Positions 25,722 to 34,505 of a stretch of 44,686 bases of DNA are shown here, piece after piece. The translations under genes were made by a program, and so were the position numbers. Position 1 is the stretch's first letter, and the number at the start of each line of letters is the position of its first letter. The notes beneath the pieces were generated by a model. The model did no database searches and was not told where the DNA came from. It worked only from the letters and a program-made list of their open reading frames with translations. Location of the stretch: positions 1 to 44,686 of the forward strand of contig UQUO01000015.1 of assembly GCA_900544295.1 (NCBI GenBank), given 5' to 3'. Origin of the DNA: an uncultured Eubacteriales bacterium. GTDB taxonomy: Bacteria > Bacillota > Clostridia > Oscillospirales > Oscillospiraceae.

Positions 25722-26079
25722 CCGCTATGACGGCAACACGGGCCGCTATGTGCGCATGCCCGAGCCGGAAAGACCGGAGCCAAGCGCGCTGCGCCGTCCG
25801 CCGCCCGCCCAGCGCCCGCGCGAGGAGCCGCGCAGGAACGAGGCAGGGCCGCCTCCCGCAAGGAGAGACGGCCCTTATGCGCCGCGCAGACGCGCCCCTG
25901 AGCCCGCGCGGGAACCCGGCGGCCTGCTGCCTCGCGGGATTACGGACGCCCTGAGCGGCCTGCTGCGGGGCGGCCTTGAGACGGAAGACCTGCTGCTCAT
26001 GCTCATCCTCTACCTCATGTACCGCGAGAGCGGGGACAAGGAGCTCCTCATCGTCCTCGGCGCTATGCTGCTGCTCTGA
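25714..26079 (+). CDS. Small Pro/Arg-rich protein with hydrophobic C-terminus (third of the set)
   Basis: A 121-residue protein, unrecognised. Residues 1-80 are very rich in Pro, Arg, Glu and Ala and are probably disordered (PEPERPEPSALRRPPPAQRP and similar). Residues 88-121 end in two short hydrophobic stretches, LLLMLILYLMY and LLIVLGAMLLL, split by RESGDKE, which looks like a membrane hairpin that closes the protein. Comparable C-termini occur in small clostridial proteins of unknown role. AAGGAGGAGGGCG precedes the ATG. Confidence 0.6.
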   Translation: MYNRYDGNTGRYVRMPEPERPEPSALRRPPPAQRPREEPRRNEAGPPPARRDGPYAPRRRAPEPAREPGGLLPRGITDALSGLLRGGLETEDLLLMLILYLMYRESGDKELLIVLGAMLLL

Positions 26080-26082
26080 GGC

Positions 26083-26832
26083 TCATTCCTCCTCCGGCGC
26101 GGGGGAGATGGGGACGCCCGGCAGGGCAAACATGTCCTCGCTCGGGGCGCTCAGCTCCGGGGCGGAGGAGGTCATCTGATAAACAAGCTCCTCCCCGTCG
26201 TACACGCGCGCGCCCATGAGCAGGCCGGTGGAGACGGAGATATATACGCAGCTCGTATAACCAAAATCGCCGGAGACGTACTCTACATAGATGCAGGATT
26301 CGCCGCCGAACTGCTCATAGCTCGTGCTGGAGATGGAGGAGACGGGCAGCTCCAGCAGCTCGTCATAGCTGATGCAGCGCAGCCATTCATCCACCCCGGC
26401 GTCATCCAGCTTGTCGGAGCTGAATACCTCCTCGGAGTAGTCGTACCAGATGTAGAGCGTCCCGTCCGAAATGAGGATGTTGCGGACAACGCCGTCCTTT
26501 TCCACGCGGATCCTGCTCCTGTCGTGGTCCACCCAAACGGCCAGCTCGGTGCTGCTGTTGCCGCCGGGCCAGAAGTCCTCGACGGTGACCGTCCTGGAAT
26601 AGCTGTCGGCACAGGTGAGCATGGAGACTACGGCCTGGACGGTGTCCGGCGTGAGGCTGACGGTGTCCTGTTCGCTGCCGCCAGGGCCAGCGGAGCTGTC
26701 CGTCGGCTCGGCGGTGGGCAGCTCGACGGGTACGGTGTCAACATTGTGCTCCATGCCGAACAGGGCATAGATGATGACGGCCGCCGTCAGCGCCAGCAGC
26801 AGTATTATGATGAACTTGGACCTTTTGCTCAT
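26083..26832 (-). CDS. Membrane-anchored extracytoplasmic protein of unknown function
   Basis: A 249-residue protein with a basic start (MSKRSKF), one membrane helix (about 7-26), a Thr/Ser/Pro/Glu linker and an extracytoplasmic domain of mostly beta strands (about 65-230), rich in acidic and aromatic residues. The layout loosely recalls LolA/LolB-like or sigma-regulator folds, but I cannot assign a family. Its start overlaps the stop of the mnaA-like gene (ATGA), so it is the last gene of the wall-polymer operon and may work in the envelope. GGAGGAG is eleven bases upstream. Confidence 0.7.
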   Translation of the reverse strand: MSKRSKFIIILLLALTAAVIIYALFGMEHNVDTVPVELPTAEPTDSSAGPGGSEQDTVSLTPDTVQAVVSMLTCADSYSRTVTVEDFWPGGNSSTELAVWVDHDRSRIRVEKDGVVRNILISDGTLYIWYDYSEEVFSSDKLDDAGVDEWLRCISYDELLELPVSSISSTSYEQFGGESCIYVEYVSGDFGYTSCVYISVSTGLLMGARVYDGEELVYQMTSSAPELSAPSEDMFALPGVPISPAPEEE

Positions 26833-27977
26833 TGGGCAGTGAACTCCTCCGGCCTCCGGTCGGATAGCCCGAAGGCGTAGCATATGGCGTCCGCTATCCT
26901 CGGACAGGCCCTGCCGTCGCCGTAGGGATTCACGGCGTGGGCCATCCTGTCGTAGGCCGCCTTGTCGGTCAGCAGTTCTGCGGCGAGGGCCTCGATGCGC
27001 TCGCGCTCCGTACCGGCGAGGACCACCGTTCCGGCGTCCACGGCCTCGGGCCGCTCCGTCTCGCGGCGCAGCACCAGGACAGGCTTGCCCAGGGCAGGGG
27101 CCTCCTCCTGGAGACCGCCCGAGTCCGTCATGACCATGTAGCTCTTGGCCATGAGCCTGTGCATGTCCACGGCCTCCAGCGGCTCTATAAGCCGCAGGTT
27201 GGGCAGGCCGGAGAGCAGCTCGCCCGCCGCCTCGCGCACAACCGGGCTCAGGTGGACGGGGTAGACGAATATGACGTCCGGGAAGCGCAGCGCCGTGTTC
27301 CGCACGGCCTCAAAAATGTTGCGCATGGGCTTCCCGTAGTTTTCGCGCCGGTGACAGGTGAGCGTCACGACGCGGTGATTTACATAATCTATATCCGCCA
27401 ACTCGGGGCTGGTGAAGCCCTCGCCGGAGGCGGTGTAGCGGAGCGCGTCTATGACGGTGTTGCCCGTTATCCAGACGCTGCCCTCGACGCCCTCGCGCCG
27501 GAGGTTTTCGGCGTTGCGGGCCGTGGGGGCGAAGTGGAAGGAGGCGATCTGGCCGGTCAGGCGGCGGTTCATCTCCTCGGGCCAGGGGCTCCAGCGGTCG
27601 AAGGTGCGCAGGCCGGCCTCGACGTGGCCGACGGGTATGCGCGCGTAGAAGGCGGCGAGGGAAGCGGCGAAGGTGGTGGTCGTGTCCCCGTGGACGAGGA
27701 CGAGCCCGGGCTTTTCCGCCTCGAACACCGGGCCGAGGCCCTGGAGCACTCGGGAGGTGATGTCTGCGAGGCTCTGGCCGCTCTTCATGATGTTGAGGTC
27801 GTGCTCCGGCGTGATGCCGAACTCGCGCAGTACGCTGTCCAGCATCTCGCGGTGCTGGGCGGTTACGCAGACCACGCTCTCAAGCTGGGGCCTGCGCTCA
27901 AGCTCCAGGACGAGGGGGGCCATTTTGATGGCCTCGGGCCTCGTGCCGAAGACGGACATGACTTTAAGTCTTGACAT
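26829..27977 (-). CDS. mnaA: UDP-N-acetylglucosamine 2-epimerase (non-hydrolysing)
   Basis: Interconverts UDP-GlcNAc and UDP-ManNAc for teichoic acid linkage units or other surface polymers. The 382-residue product has VFGTRPEAIKMAPL at the N-terminus, VHGDTTTTFAASLAAFY, GHVEAGLRTFDRWSPWPEEMNR, TCHRRENYG and the UDP-binding MTDSGGLQEEAPALGKPVLVLRRETERPE. These are all diagnostic of WecB/MnaA. GGAGGACAAGG precedes the ATG; the start lies 14 bases inside the tagO-like gene. The pairing with a polyprenyl-phosphate GlcNAc-1-P transferase supports a wall teichoic acid-like polymer. Confidence 0.95.
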   Translation of the reverse strand: MSRLKVMSVFGTRPEAIKMAPLVLELERRPQLESVVCVTAQHREMLDSVLREFGITPEHDLNIMKSGQSLADITSRVLQGLGPVFEAEKPGLVLVHGDTTTTFAASLAAFYARIPVGHVEAGLRTFDRWSPWPEEMNRRLTGQIASFHFAPTARNAENLRREGVEGSVWITGNTVIDALRYTASGEGFTSPELADIDYVNHRVVTLTCHRRENYGKPMRNIFEAVRNTALRFPDVIFVYPVHLSPVVREAAGELLSGLPNLRLIEPLEAVDMHRLMAKSYMVMTDSGGLQEEAPALGKPVLVLRRETERPEAVDAGTVVLAGTERERIEALAAELLTDKAAYDRMAHAVNPYGDGRACPRIADAICYAFGLSDRRPEEFTAQ

Positions 27978-29073
27978 CCTTGTCCTCCAGAGGTTCACAG
28001 GTGGTGGGGTCTACGGGCGGGTGGTACTTGTGGCCGCGCAGCGTGCGCTGGATGAAGATGCCGACGGCTACGGCGGATGCCGCGGCTATGATAACGAGGT
28101 AGAGCCGGACGGAGCCACTGGTGGCCAGCACGACGGCGCACAGGCCGAGTATTGCGGAGATGGAGTAGAGGATGGCCACGGCCTGCTTCTGGGAAAGGCC
28201 CATGTCGATGAGCCGGTGATGCAGGTGGCCGCGGTCAGGGTGCATGGGGCTCTGCCCGTGGATGAGCCTGCGGAAGAAGGCGCAGGTCGTGTCAAAAAGG
28301 GGCAGGGCCAGGGCCAGGATCGGCACGATAAAGGTGACGATGGCGTAGAACTTGAACATGCCGACGACGGACACCGTCGAGAGCACATAGCCCAAAAGCA
28401 GCGCGCCGGTGTCGCCCATGAAGATCTTCGCCGGGTTGAGGTTGTAGGGCATGAAGCCCACGCAGGCGCCCATGAGCGCCGCGAGTATGACGGCCACATT
28501 GCCCTCAGCCACCAGCAGGGCCACGACGAACATCGTGACCGAGGAGATGGTGGAGACGCCGACGGCAAGCCCGTCCAGCCCGTCGATGAGGTTCACGGAG
28601 TTCGTGATGCCGACTATCCAGAGCACGGTGACGGGAACGGCGAGCACGCCGAGGATGAGGGCCTCGTTTTCGCTGAAGATGTTGGGGTTCATGAGGACCT
28701 CGATGACGACGCCGTGGGCGACGGCCACGACGGCGGCGACGATTTGGACGATGAGCTTCACCCAGGCCCGCAGCGAGATGATGTCGTCAATGGCGCCGCA
28801 GGCGACGATGAGGACGGCCCCGAGCAGGATGCCGCGCACCTGGCGGGTGATGTCTGCAAAGAGGACGACGCTGAGGATGAAGCCGAGGAAAATGGCAAGA
28901 CCGCCCATGCGGGGGATGGGGTGGTCGTGGACGCGGCGCGCGTCCTTCGGCACGTCTATCGCGCCGACCTTCTGGGCGAAGGTCTTGACGATGGGCGTGG
29001 AGGCGAAGCTGACAGCGAAACCGACGGCTATGGCGAGAAGCGCGCGAAGCCACAGCTCTGTGTTGAGGAACAT
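27964..29073 (-). CDS. tagO: Undecaprenyl-phosphate GlcNAc-1-phosphate transferase (TagO/WecA family)
   Basis: Integral-membrane enzyme that starts lipid-linked polymer synthesis by moving GlcNAc-1-P to undecaprenyl phosphate. The 369-residue product has about ten hydrophobic segments and the MraY-superfamily motifs: IPRMGGLAIF, GAIDDIISLR, NSVNLIDGLDGLAVG, FMGDTGALLLGY and the HPDRGHLHHRLIDMG histidine motif of the WecA/TagO branch. A GGAGTGTGAGCT site precedes the ATG. It lies between trpS and mnaA on the same strand. Confidence 0.94.
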   Translation of the reverse strand: MFLNTELWLRALLAIAVGFAVSFASTPIVKTFAQKVGAIDVPKDARRVHDHPIPRMGGLAIFLGFILSVVLFADITRQVRGILLGAVLIVACGAIDDIISLRAWVKLIVQIVAAVVAVAHGVVIEVLMNPNIFSENEALILGVLAVPVTVLWIVGITNSVNLIDGLDGLAVGVSTISSVTMFVVALLVAEGNVAVILAALMGACVGFMPYNLNPAKIFMGDTGALLLGYVLSTVSVVGMFKFYAIVTFIVPILALALPLFDTTCAFFRRLIHGQSPMHPDRGHLHHRLIDMGLSQKQAVAILYSISAILGLCAVVLATSGSVRLYLVIIAAASAVAVGIFIQRTLRGHKYHPPVDPTTCEPLEDKDVKT

Positions 29074-29091
29074 AGCTCACACTCCCGAATA

Positions 29092-29123
29092 CCGCCGCGC
29101 CGGGAGCTTCTCCGGCGCGGCGG
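29092..29123 (-). promoter_or_regulatory. GC-rich hairpin between trpS and the tagO-like gene
   Basis: CCGCCGCGCCGG and CCGGCGCGGCGG form a perfect 12-bp stem around an 8-base loop. No T-run follows on the minus strand, so it is more likely a processing or partial-attenuation element than a full terminator. Confidence 0.55.
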
Positions 29124-29154
29124 AAGCAGATTGCTGAAATTGTGTCGCGCCGCT

Positions 29155-30162
29155 TCAGCGCGCGATGAAGCCCAGCTTCTTGTAGACCTTGCGGAGGGTC
29201 TTGCCCGAGGCTGCGGCGGCCTTTTCCGCGCCCATGCGGTATACGCTCTCAAGGTAGGCCTTGTCCGCGAGCATGCGGGTGGCCTCCTCACGGATGGGCC
29301 GCAGCTGTTCCACAACGGCCTCGCCAACGGCGGTCTTGAAGGCGCCGTAGCCCTTGCCGAGGAAGTCCTTTTCGATCTCGTCGAAGGACTTGCCCGTGGC
29401 GCAGGAATAGATCTGCATGAGGTTCGCAACGCCCGGTTTCTCAGCGGGGTCGAAGCGGACGCAGTTTTCGGAGGTGTCCGAATCCGTCACGGCCCTCTTG
29501 AACTTGCGCATGATGTCCTCGGGCTTTTCCATGAGGTGGACGCAGCCGTTGGGGTCCTTGTCGGACTTGGACATCTTGCTGGTGGGGTCGGTGAGGCTCA
29601 TGATGCGCGCGCCGACACGCGGGATGTAGGCCTGGGGCACGGTGAAAACGTCGCCGTAGATGTTGTTGAAACGGATGGCCACGTCCCGGCAGAGCTCGAC
29701 GTGCTGCTTCTGGTCGTCCCCGACGGGGACGAAGTCCGCCTGATAGAGCAGGATATCCGCCGCCATGAGGGCGGGGTAGGTGAACAGGCCGCCGTTTATA
29801 TTGTCTGCGTGCTTGGCGCTCTTGTCCTTGAACTGGGTCATGCGGGAAAGCTCACCGAACATGGTGAAGCAGTTGAGCACCCAGCCGAGCTCCGCGTGCG
29901 CGGGCACGTGGCTCTGTATAAAGAGCGTGACCTTGTGCGGGTCCAGGCCGCAGGCGATGTACTGCGCGAGCTGCTCCAGCGTGCGGCGGCGCAGGTCGGC
30001 AGGCACCTGGCGCACGGTTATGGCGTGCATGTCCACGATGCAGTAATAGGCGTTGTAGTCGTCGATCATGTCCACCCAGTTCCGGATGGCGCCCATGTAG
30101 GAGCCGAGCGTCAAATCACCGGAGGGTTGGATGCCGGAGAACATGGTTTTTCTTTCATCCAT
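29155..30162 (-). CDS. trpS: Tryptophanyl-tRNA synthetase
   Basis: Class I synthetase charging tRNA-Trp. The 335-residue product has SGIQPSGDLTLGSYMGAI, with the HIGH-equivalent TLGSY, and SKMSKSD for KMSKS, with the typical DQKQHVELCRDVA and GLFTYPALMAADIL between them. The ATG at 30162 has AGAGGTC nine bases upstream. I looked for a T-box leader in the 50 bases to the aminotransferase gene and found none. Confidence 0.97.
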   Translation of the reverse strand: MDERKTMFSGIQPSGDLTLGSYMGAIRNWVDMIDDYNAYYCIVDMHAITVRQVPADLRRRTLEQLAQYIACGLDPHKVTLFIQSHVPAHAELGWVLNCFTMFGELSRMTQFKDKSAKHADNINGGLFTYPALMAADILLYQADFVPVGDDQKQHVELCRDVAIRFNNIYGDVFTVPQAYIPRVGARIMSLTDPTSKMSKSDKDPNGCVHLMEKPEDIMRKFKRAVTDSDTSENCVRFDPAEKPGVANLMQIYSCATGKSFDEIEKDFLGKGYGAFKTAVGEAVVEQLRPIREEATRMLADKAYLESVYRMGAEKAAAASGKTLRKVYKKLGFIAR

Positions 30163-30215
30163 CGAAAAAGACCTCTAATCCTTACAGTGTGGAGCGCGCG
30201 AGGGGCGCGCCTTGC

Positions 30216-31409
30216 TTATTTTTTGAGTCCGCAGTCCGCGGCGAGCTTGGCAAAGGCGGCCATGCTGCGCTTAATCATGTCGCCGCTGACGCAGTAGGCG
30301 AGCCTGACGTAGCCTTCGCAGCCAAAGGAGGCGCCGGGGACGAGCAGGAGGTTGTACTTCTTGGCGAGGGCCACGAACTCCGGCTCAGGCACCGGGGTCT
30401 TGACCCAGAGGTAGAAGGCGCCGGCGGGGTACTCACATTCGTAGCCCAGCTCGTGCAGGCCGTTGTAGAGCAGCTTGCGGTTGGCGTCATAGGCGGCGAT
30501 GTCGGTGGAGGCGTCGAGGCACCTTGCGACAGCCAGCTGCATGAGGCTGGGCGCGTTGACGAAGCCGAGCATGCGGTTGGCGACGACGGCGGCGTCGATT
30601 ATGAGCTGCGCGTCCACGATGTCGGAGGGGATGACGAGATAGCCGATGCGCTCGCCCGGCAGGGAGAGGCTCTTCGACCAGGAGTAGCCGACAATGGTGT
30701 TCTTGCAGCAGTCGGGCAGCCAGGGGACCTCGGCCCCGTCGTAAGCGAGCTCACGGTAGGGCTCGTCCGCGATGACGTAGATGACCGTGCCGAATTCCTT
30801 GCCCTTCTCCTCCAGCAGGGCGCCGAGCTTCTTGAGCATCTCCGCAGAGTAGATGACGCCGGTGGGGTTGTTGGGGTTGTTCAGGATGATGGCCTTGGTC
30901 TTGGGCGTGACGGCGGCGGCAATGGCGTCTATGTCGGGCATGAAGCCGTTTTCCGCCGCGGCGGGGACGACGACGACCTTGGCGTCGGCGTTGCCGATGT
31001 AATTGTTGTACTCGAAGAAGTAGGGGGAGATGACGATGACCTCGTCCCCCGGGTTGCAGAGCACGCGGAGGATGACGTTCAGGCCGCCGGCGGCGCCGAC
31101 GGTCATTATGATGTTGTTTTCGTTGTAATCGGTGCCGAAGCGGCGGTTCAGGGAATCAGCCACGGCCTTGCGGACGGCGGGGAAGCCGGCGTTGGCGGGG
31201 TAGCCGTGTACAGTCATGGGGTCGTCGTTCGTGATGATGTCAACGATGGCGTCTTTCACCGCGTCGGGGGGAGCAAAATAGGGGTTGCCTATGGAAAAGT
31301 CAAAGACGTTTTCGGGGCCGAACTCATCGGCGAGACGCTTGCCTTCTTCGAACATCGCGCGAATGGCGCTGCCGCCGGCGGCCAGCTTTATCATTCTTTC
31401 ACAAATCAA
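30216..31409 (-). CDS. PLP-dependent aminotransferase, class I/II
   Basis: A 397-residue fold-type I aminotransferase of the aspartate/aromatic group. DFSIGNPYFAPPDAV, the cofactor-binding segments VGAAGGLNVILRVL and NNPNNPTGVIYS, IADEPYRELAY, and the Schiff-base lysine in GYSWSKSLSLPGERIGY are in the standard order. The C-terminal substrate arginine is probably in YVRLAYCVSG. The start is TTG at 31409, because AGGAGG lies eight bases before it; the ATG five codons later would be too far. The amino acid specificity cannot be read. It has a clear promoter that is back-to-back with that of gltX. Confidence 0.93.
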   Translation of the reverse strand: MICERMIKLAAGGSAIRAMFEEGKRLADEFGPENVFDFSIGNPYFAPPDAVKDAIVDIITNDDPMTVHGYPANAGFPAVRKAVADSLNRRFGTDYNENNIIMTVGAAGGLNVILRVLCNPGDEVIVISPYFFEYNNYIGNADAKVVVVPAAAENGFMPDIDAIAAAVTPKTKAIILNNPNNPTGVIYSAEMLKKLGALLEEKGKEFGTVIYVIADEPYRELAYDGAEVPWLPDCCKNTIVGYSWSKSLSLPGERIGYLVIPSDIVDAQLIIDAAVVANRMLGFVNAPSLMQLAVARCLDASTDIAAYDANRKLLYNGLHELGYECEYPAGAFYLWVKTPVPEPEFVALAKKYNLLLVPGASFGCEGYVRLAYCVSGDMIKRSMAAFAKLAADCGLKK

Positions 31410-31469
31410 TGTCTCTTCCTCCTCGTTCAGAAATTACGCCCACTTTGTGAACGCCCATACCTAATCCGT

Positions 31470-31498
31470 ATTTTAGCACATTTTTCTCGCTTTTACAA
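31470..31498 (-). promoter_or_regulatory. Promoter of the aminotransferase gene
   Basis: On the minus strand TTGTAA (31498-31493), a 17-base spacer ending in GTGC, TAAAAT (31475-31470). Only three bases separate its -35 box from the -35 box of the opposing gltX promoter. Confidence 0.7.
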
Positions 31499-31500
31499 TA

Positions 31501-31529
31501 TTGACAAAGGGTATATGATAAAATAAGAT
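31501..31529 (+). promoter_or_regulatory. Promoter of gltX
   Basis: TTGACA (31501-31506), 17 bases, TAAGAT (31524-31529), about 40 bases before the start codon. Confidence 0.8.
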
Positions 31530-31570
31530 AAAGAGGTTTTCCGGGGAATAATTGTACGGAGGCTGCTTAA

Positions 31571-33040
31571 ATGAAGGATAAAAGCTGGTTTGAAGCCATG
31601 GAGGCGCGCATACCCAAGGGCGAGGTACGTACCCGCTTCGCGCCGAGCCCGACGGGCTACATGCACGTCGGCAACCTGCGCACCGCGCTCTACACCTATC
31701 TCATCGCGCGCCGCGCCGGCGGCAAGTTTATACTGAGAATAGAGGATACCGACCAGGGCCGCCTCGTCGAGGGCGCCGTGGACGTCATATACAAGACCAT
31801 GCGCGAGTGCGGGCTGTCGCACGACGAGGGCCCGGACGTGGGCGGCCCCGTCGGCCCCTACGTGCAGACCGAGCGCCGCTCGCTCTACATGGATTATGCC
31901 GAGCTGCTCATAGAGCGCGGCCACGCCTACCGCTGCTTCTGCGAGAAGACCGAGGAGGCCGCCGAGGGCTTCAAGCATGAGGACGACCCCTGCCGGAGCC
32001 TCTCGAAGGAGGAGTCCGACGCGCGCGCCGCTGCGGGCGAGCCCTTCGTCATCCGCCAGCGTATCCCGCACGAGGGCGCGACCACCTTCCACGACGAGAT
32101 CTTTGGCGACATCACCGCCCCGAACGCCGACCTCGACGACCAGGTGCTCATGAAGCGCGACGGCCTGCCCACCTACAACTTCGCCAACGTCATAGACGAC
32201 CACCTCATGGGCATAACCCACGTCGTGCGCGGCACGGAGTACCTCTCCAGCGCGCCGAAGTATAACCTCCTCTATGAGGGCTTCGGCTGGGAGGTCCCGA
32301 AGTATGTCCACTGTTCGCCCGTCATGCGCGACGCGCACAACAAGATGTCGAAGCGCCACGGCGACCCCTCCTACGAGGACCTGATCGCCCAGGGCTATCT
32401 CACCCCCGCCGTTGTGAACTACGTCGCCCTCCTGGGCTGGAGCCCCGGCGGTGAGCGCGAGATATATTCGCTCAAGGAGCTGGAGCAGGTATTTGACCTC
32501 CACGGCCTGTCGAAGTCCCCGGCCATCTTCGACATTGAAAAGCTCCGCTGGCTGAACAGCGAGTATATCCGCTCCATGCCGCCCGAGGACTTTGCCGCGG
32601 CCGCGGAGCCCTATATCCGCGAGGCGGTGAAGAACCCGGCCATAGACCCCGCCGCCATCGCCGCGCTCCTGCAGCAGCGCACCGAGGTGCTGACGGATAT
32701 CCCGGGTAAGCTCGGCTTCTTCGACGCGCTGCCCGAGTACGGGCTGGAGCTTTTTGAGAACAAGAAGTCGAAGTCCACGCCGGAGAGCGCGAAGAAGTTT
32801 CTGGCCCTTGCCATAGAGCGCCTGGAGACGCTGCCCGGCTGGGACGACGAGGGCATCCTCGAATCGATGAAGGCTCTGGCCGAGGCCGAGGGCGTGAAAA
32901 ACGCCGCAGTCATGTGGCCGGTGCGCATAGCCGTCTCCGGCCAGACCGTGACCCCCGGCGGTGCGGTTGAGCTTTGCCGCATCCTTGGCCGGGAGGAGAC
33001 GCTCGCCCGTCTCCGCGCGGGCCTTAAAAAGCTCGGCTAA
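31571..33040 (+). CDS. gltX: Glutamyl-tRNA synthetase
   Basis: Class I synthetase charging tRNA-Glu (and tRNA-Gln where the amidotransferase route is used, as in most Clostridia). The 489-residue product has TRFAPSPTGYMHVGNLRTALY (HIGH motif HVGN at 32-35) and HNKMSKRHGD (KMSKR), with LRIEDTDQGRLVEGA and the anticodon-binding helical C-terminus. CGGAGGCTGCTTAA precedes the ATG. Leader sequence is short, with no T-box. Confidence 0.97.
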   Translation: MKDKSWFEAMEARIPKGEVRTRFAPSPTGYMHVGNLRTALYTYLIARRAGGKFILRIEDTDQGRLVEGAVDVIYKTMRECGLSHDEGPDVGGPVGPYVQTERRSLYMDYAELLIERGHAYRCFCEKTEEAAEGFKHEDDPCRSLSKEESDARAAAGEPFVIRQRIPHEGATTFHDEIFGDITAPNADLDDQVLMKRDGLPTYNFANVIDDHLMGITHVVRGTEYLSSAPKYNLLYEGFGWEVPKYVHCSPVMRDAHNKMSKRHGDPSYEDLIAQGYLTPAVVNYVALLGWSPGGEREIYSLKELEQVFDLHGLSKSPAIFDIEKLRWLNSEYIRSMPPEDFAAAAEPYIREAVKNPAIDPAAIAALLQQRTEVLTDIPGKLGFFDALPEYGLELFENKKSKSTPESAKKFLALAIERLETLPGWDDEGILESMKALAEAEGVKNAAVMWPVRIAVSGQTVTPGGAVELCRILGREETLARLRAGLKKLG

Positions 33041-33100
33041 AAATTGCATATTGTGAAAACGCCTCTTTCGGAGAAAATACCGGAGGAGGTGTTTTTTAAT

Positions 33101-34420
33101 ATGATGAAAAAGTCAACTGCATATATCATCATAGCCGTCCTGAGCGTCGCGCTCATCGTGACGGGACTTTTTGCCTGGAATGAGAGCCAGAACGGCCTTA
33201 ACGCCATGCGCGCAGGTCAGTCCTACGGCAGCGTAGCCATGGGCGAGCTGGCCTCGTCGCTGAACTCCATGGATGAGGCGCTGCGTGAGAGCACCTATGC
33301 GACGAACGCCCCGCTTTTCTCGCAGCTGTGCGCCAAAGCGGCGGCCAATGCGTCCGGAGCGGTGAGCGCGCTGGCTGCGATGCCGTATACCACGACGGAG
33401 CTTGAGAAGCTCTCGGGCTATATAAACAGCGCGGGCGACTGGGCGCTCTGGCTCTCGCGCGAGGGCGCCGAGGGCAGGCTGCCCGACGAGGAGACGATGG
33501 AACAGCTGCGCGAGATATCCGAGTCCGTGTCGGACCTTGCGTCCCAGGCTACCCAGCTCGGTACCCAGTTTTCCGAGGGCGCGTTGAAGCTCGACAGCTA
33601 CGCCGCCTGCGCCGACGACGGGGAAGAGGGTACCGTGGGCTGCGAGCTGCGCCGCATAGACTCCGAGCTGGATGAGTTCCCCGAGCTGGAATATGACGGC
33701 AAGTATTCCGCCTCTGCGCTGTCCGTCACGGCAAAATCGCTCGACGGTGCCGAGAGCGTCACGGAAGAAGAGGCAAAGGCCGTCGCAGCGGATTTCCTGG
33801 GCGTCCCGCAGTCGGAGCTGGAGAGCGTGGGCCGCGCCTCCTGCGATCTGCCCTGCTGGAGCTTCAGCGTCGGGGACGGCGAGGGCGACTTCCGCATGAT
33901 AAGCGTCTCCGAGCAGGGCGGACAGGTGCTGAGCGTCACCGGCTCCCGCCGGGTGAGCTCGCCGCAGCTGAACGCCGAGCAGGCGCAGGCGGCCGCGGAG
34001 GACTTCCTGGAGCAGGCCGGCATGAACGTCACGCAGCTGCTCTCATCGTCGGAGGACGGCGGGCTTGCCGCCTTCACCTTCGCGGGCAGCGAGAACGGGG
34101 TGGTGTACCCGGCTGATGCCGTGAGCATATCCATCGCGCTCGACGACGGCTCCGTGTGTTCCTACGACGCCACGAACTATATCCTGAACCACACCGAGCG
34201 CGACCTGGGCGAGCCCTCCATAAGCGCCGAACAGGCGGCGGAGGCCCTGCCTGCGGAGCTTAAGGCTGCCTCTCCCATGCTGATGGCCGCGCTGACAGAG
34301 GGCGGCGGAGAGCGGCTGTGCTACGTTTTCCCCTGCGAAGCTGAGGATGGCTCTACCGTCACGGTCTACGTGGACGCGAAAACCGGCGAACAGACCAAAA
34401 TTGAAATAGGCCGCACTTGA
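33101..34420 (+). CDS. ypeB: Germination protein YpeB
   Basis: YpeB is a spore protein that localises and stabilises the cortex-lytic enzyme SleB. The 439-residue product begins with a membrane anchor (about residues 5-25, AYIIIAVLSVALIVTGLFAW), then a helical N-terminal domain (NESQNGLNAMRAGQSYGSVAMGELASSL...), and ends with PepSY-like repeats marked by VTEEEAKAVAADFLG, LNAEQAQAAAEDFLEQAG and ISAEQAAEALPAEL. GGAGGAGGTG nine bases upstream selects the ATG at 33101; a second ATG follows directly. SleB, the usual neighbour, is absent here and may be elsewhere. It supports the spore-former assignment. Confidence 0.9.
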   Translation: MMKKSTAYIIIAVLSVALIVTGLFAWNESQNGLNAMRAGQSYGSVAMGELASSLNSMDEALRESTYATNAPLFSQLCAKAAANASGAVSALAAMPYTTTELEKLSGYINSAGDWALWLSREGAEGRLPDEETMEQLREISESVSDLASQATQLGTQFSEGALKLDSYAACADDGEEGTVGCELRRIDSELDEFPELEYDGKYSASALSVTAKSLDGAESVTEEEAKAVAADFLGVPQSELESVGRASCDLPCWSFSVGDGEGDFRMISVSEQGGQVLSVTGSRRVSSPQLNAEQAQAAAEDFLEQAGMNVTQLLSSSEDGGLAAFTFAGSENGVVYPADAVSISIALDDGSVCSYDATNYILNHTERDLGEPSISAEQAAEALPAELKAASPMLMAALTEGGGERLCYVFPCEAEDGSTVTVYVDAKTGEQTKIEIGRT

Positions 34421-34434
34421 CGAACGGCCCGGAA

Positions 34435-34485
34435 AAGAGTAATATTATGTTAGCATTTTATGCAGAAATGTATAATATTACTCTT
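34435..34485. promoter_or_regulatory. Perfect 14-bp inverted repeat enclosing a TATAAT
   Basis: AAGAGTAATATTAT (34435-34448) and ATAATATTACTCTT (34472-34485) are exact reverse complements 23 bases apart. The right arm contains TATAAT (34471-34476), and TTAGCA lies 15 bases before it. The element could be the operator and promoter of the zinc-ribbon gene, or an AT-rich hairpin that ends ypeB transcription. Confidence 0.55.
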
Positions 34486-34505
34486 CAAGGAACGGAGGAA
34501 CCTCC

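Noticed and set aside
30163..31570. T-box leaders for trpS or gltX
   Set aside because: I looked for the T-box bulge and a specifier hairpin before both synthetase genes and found neither; leaders are too short.
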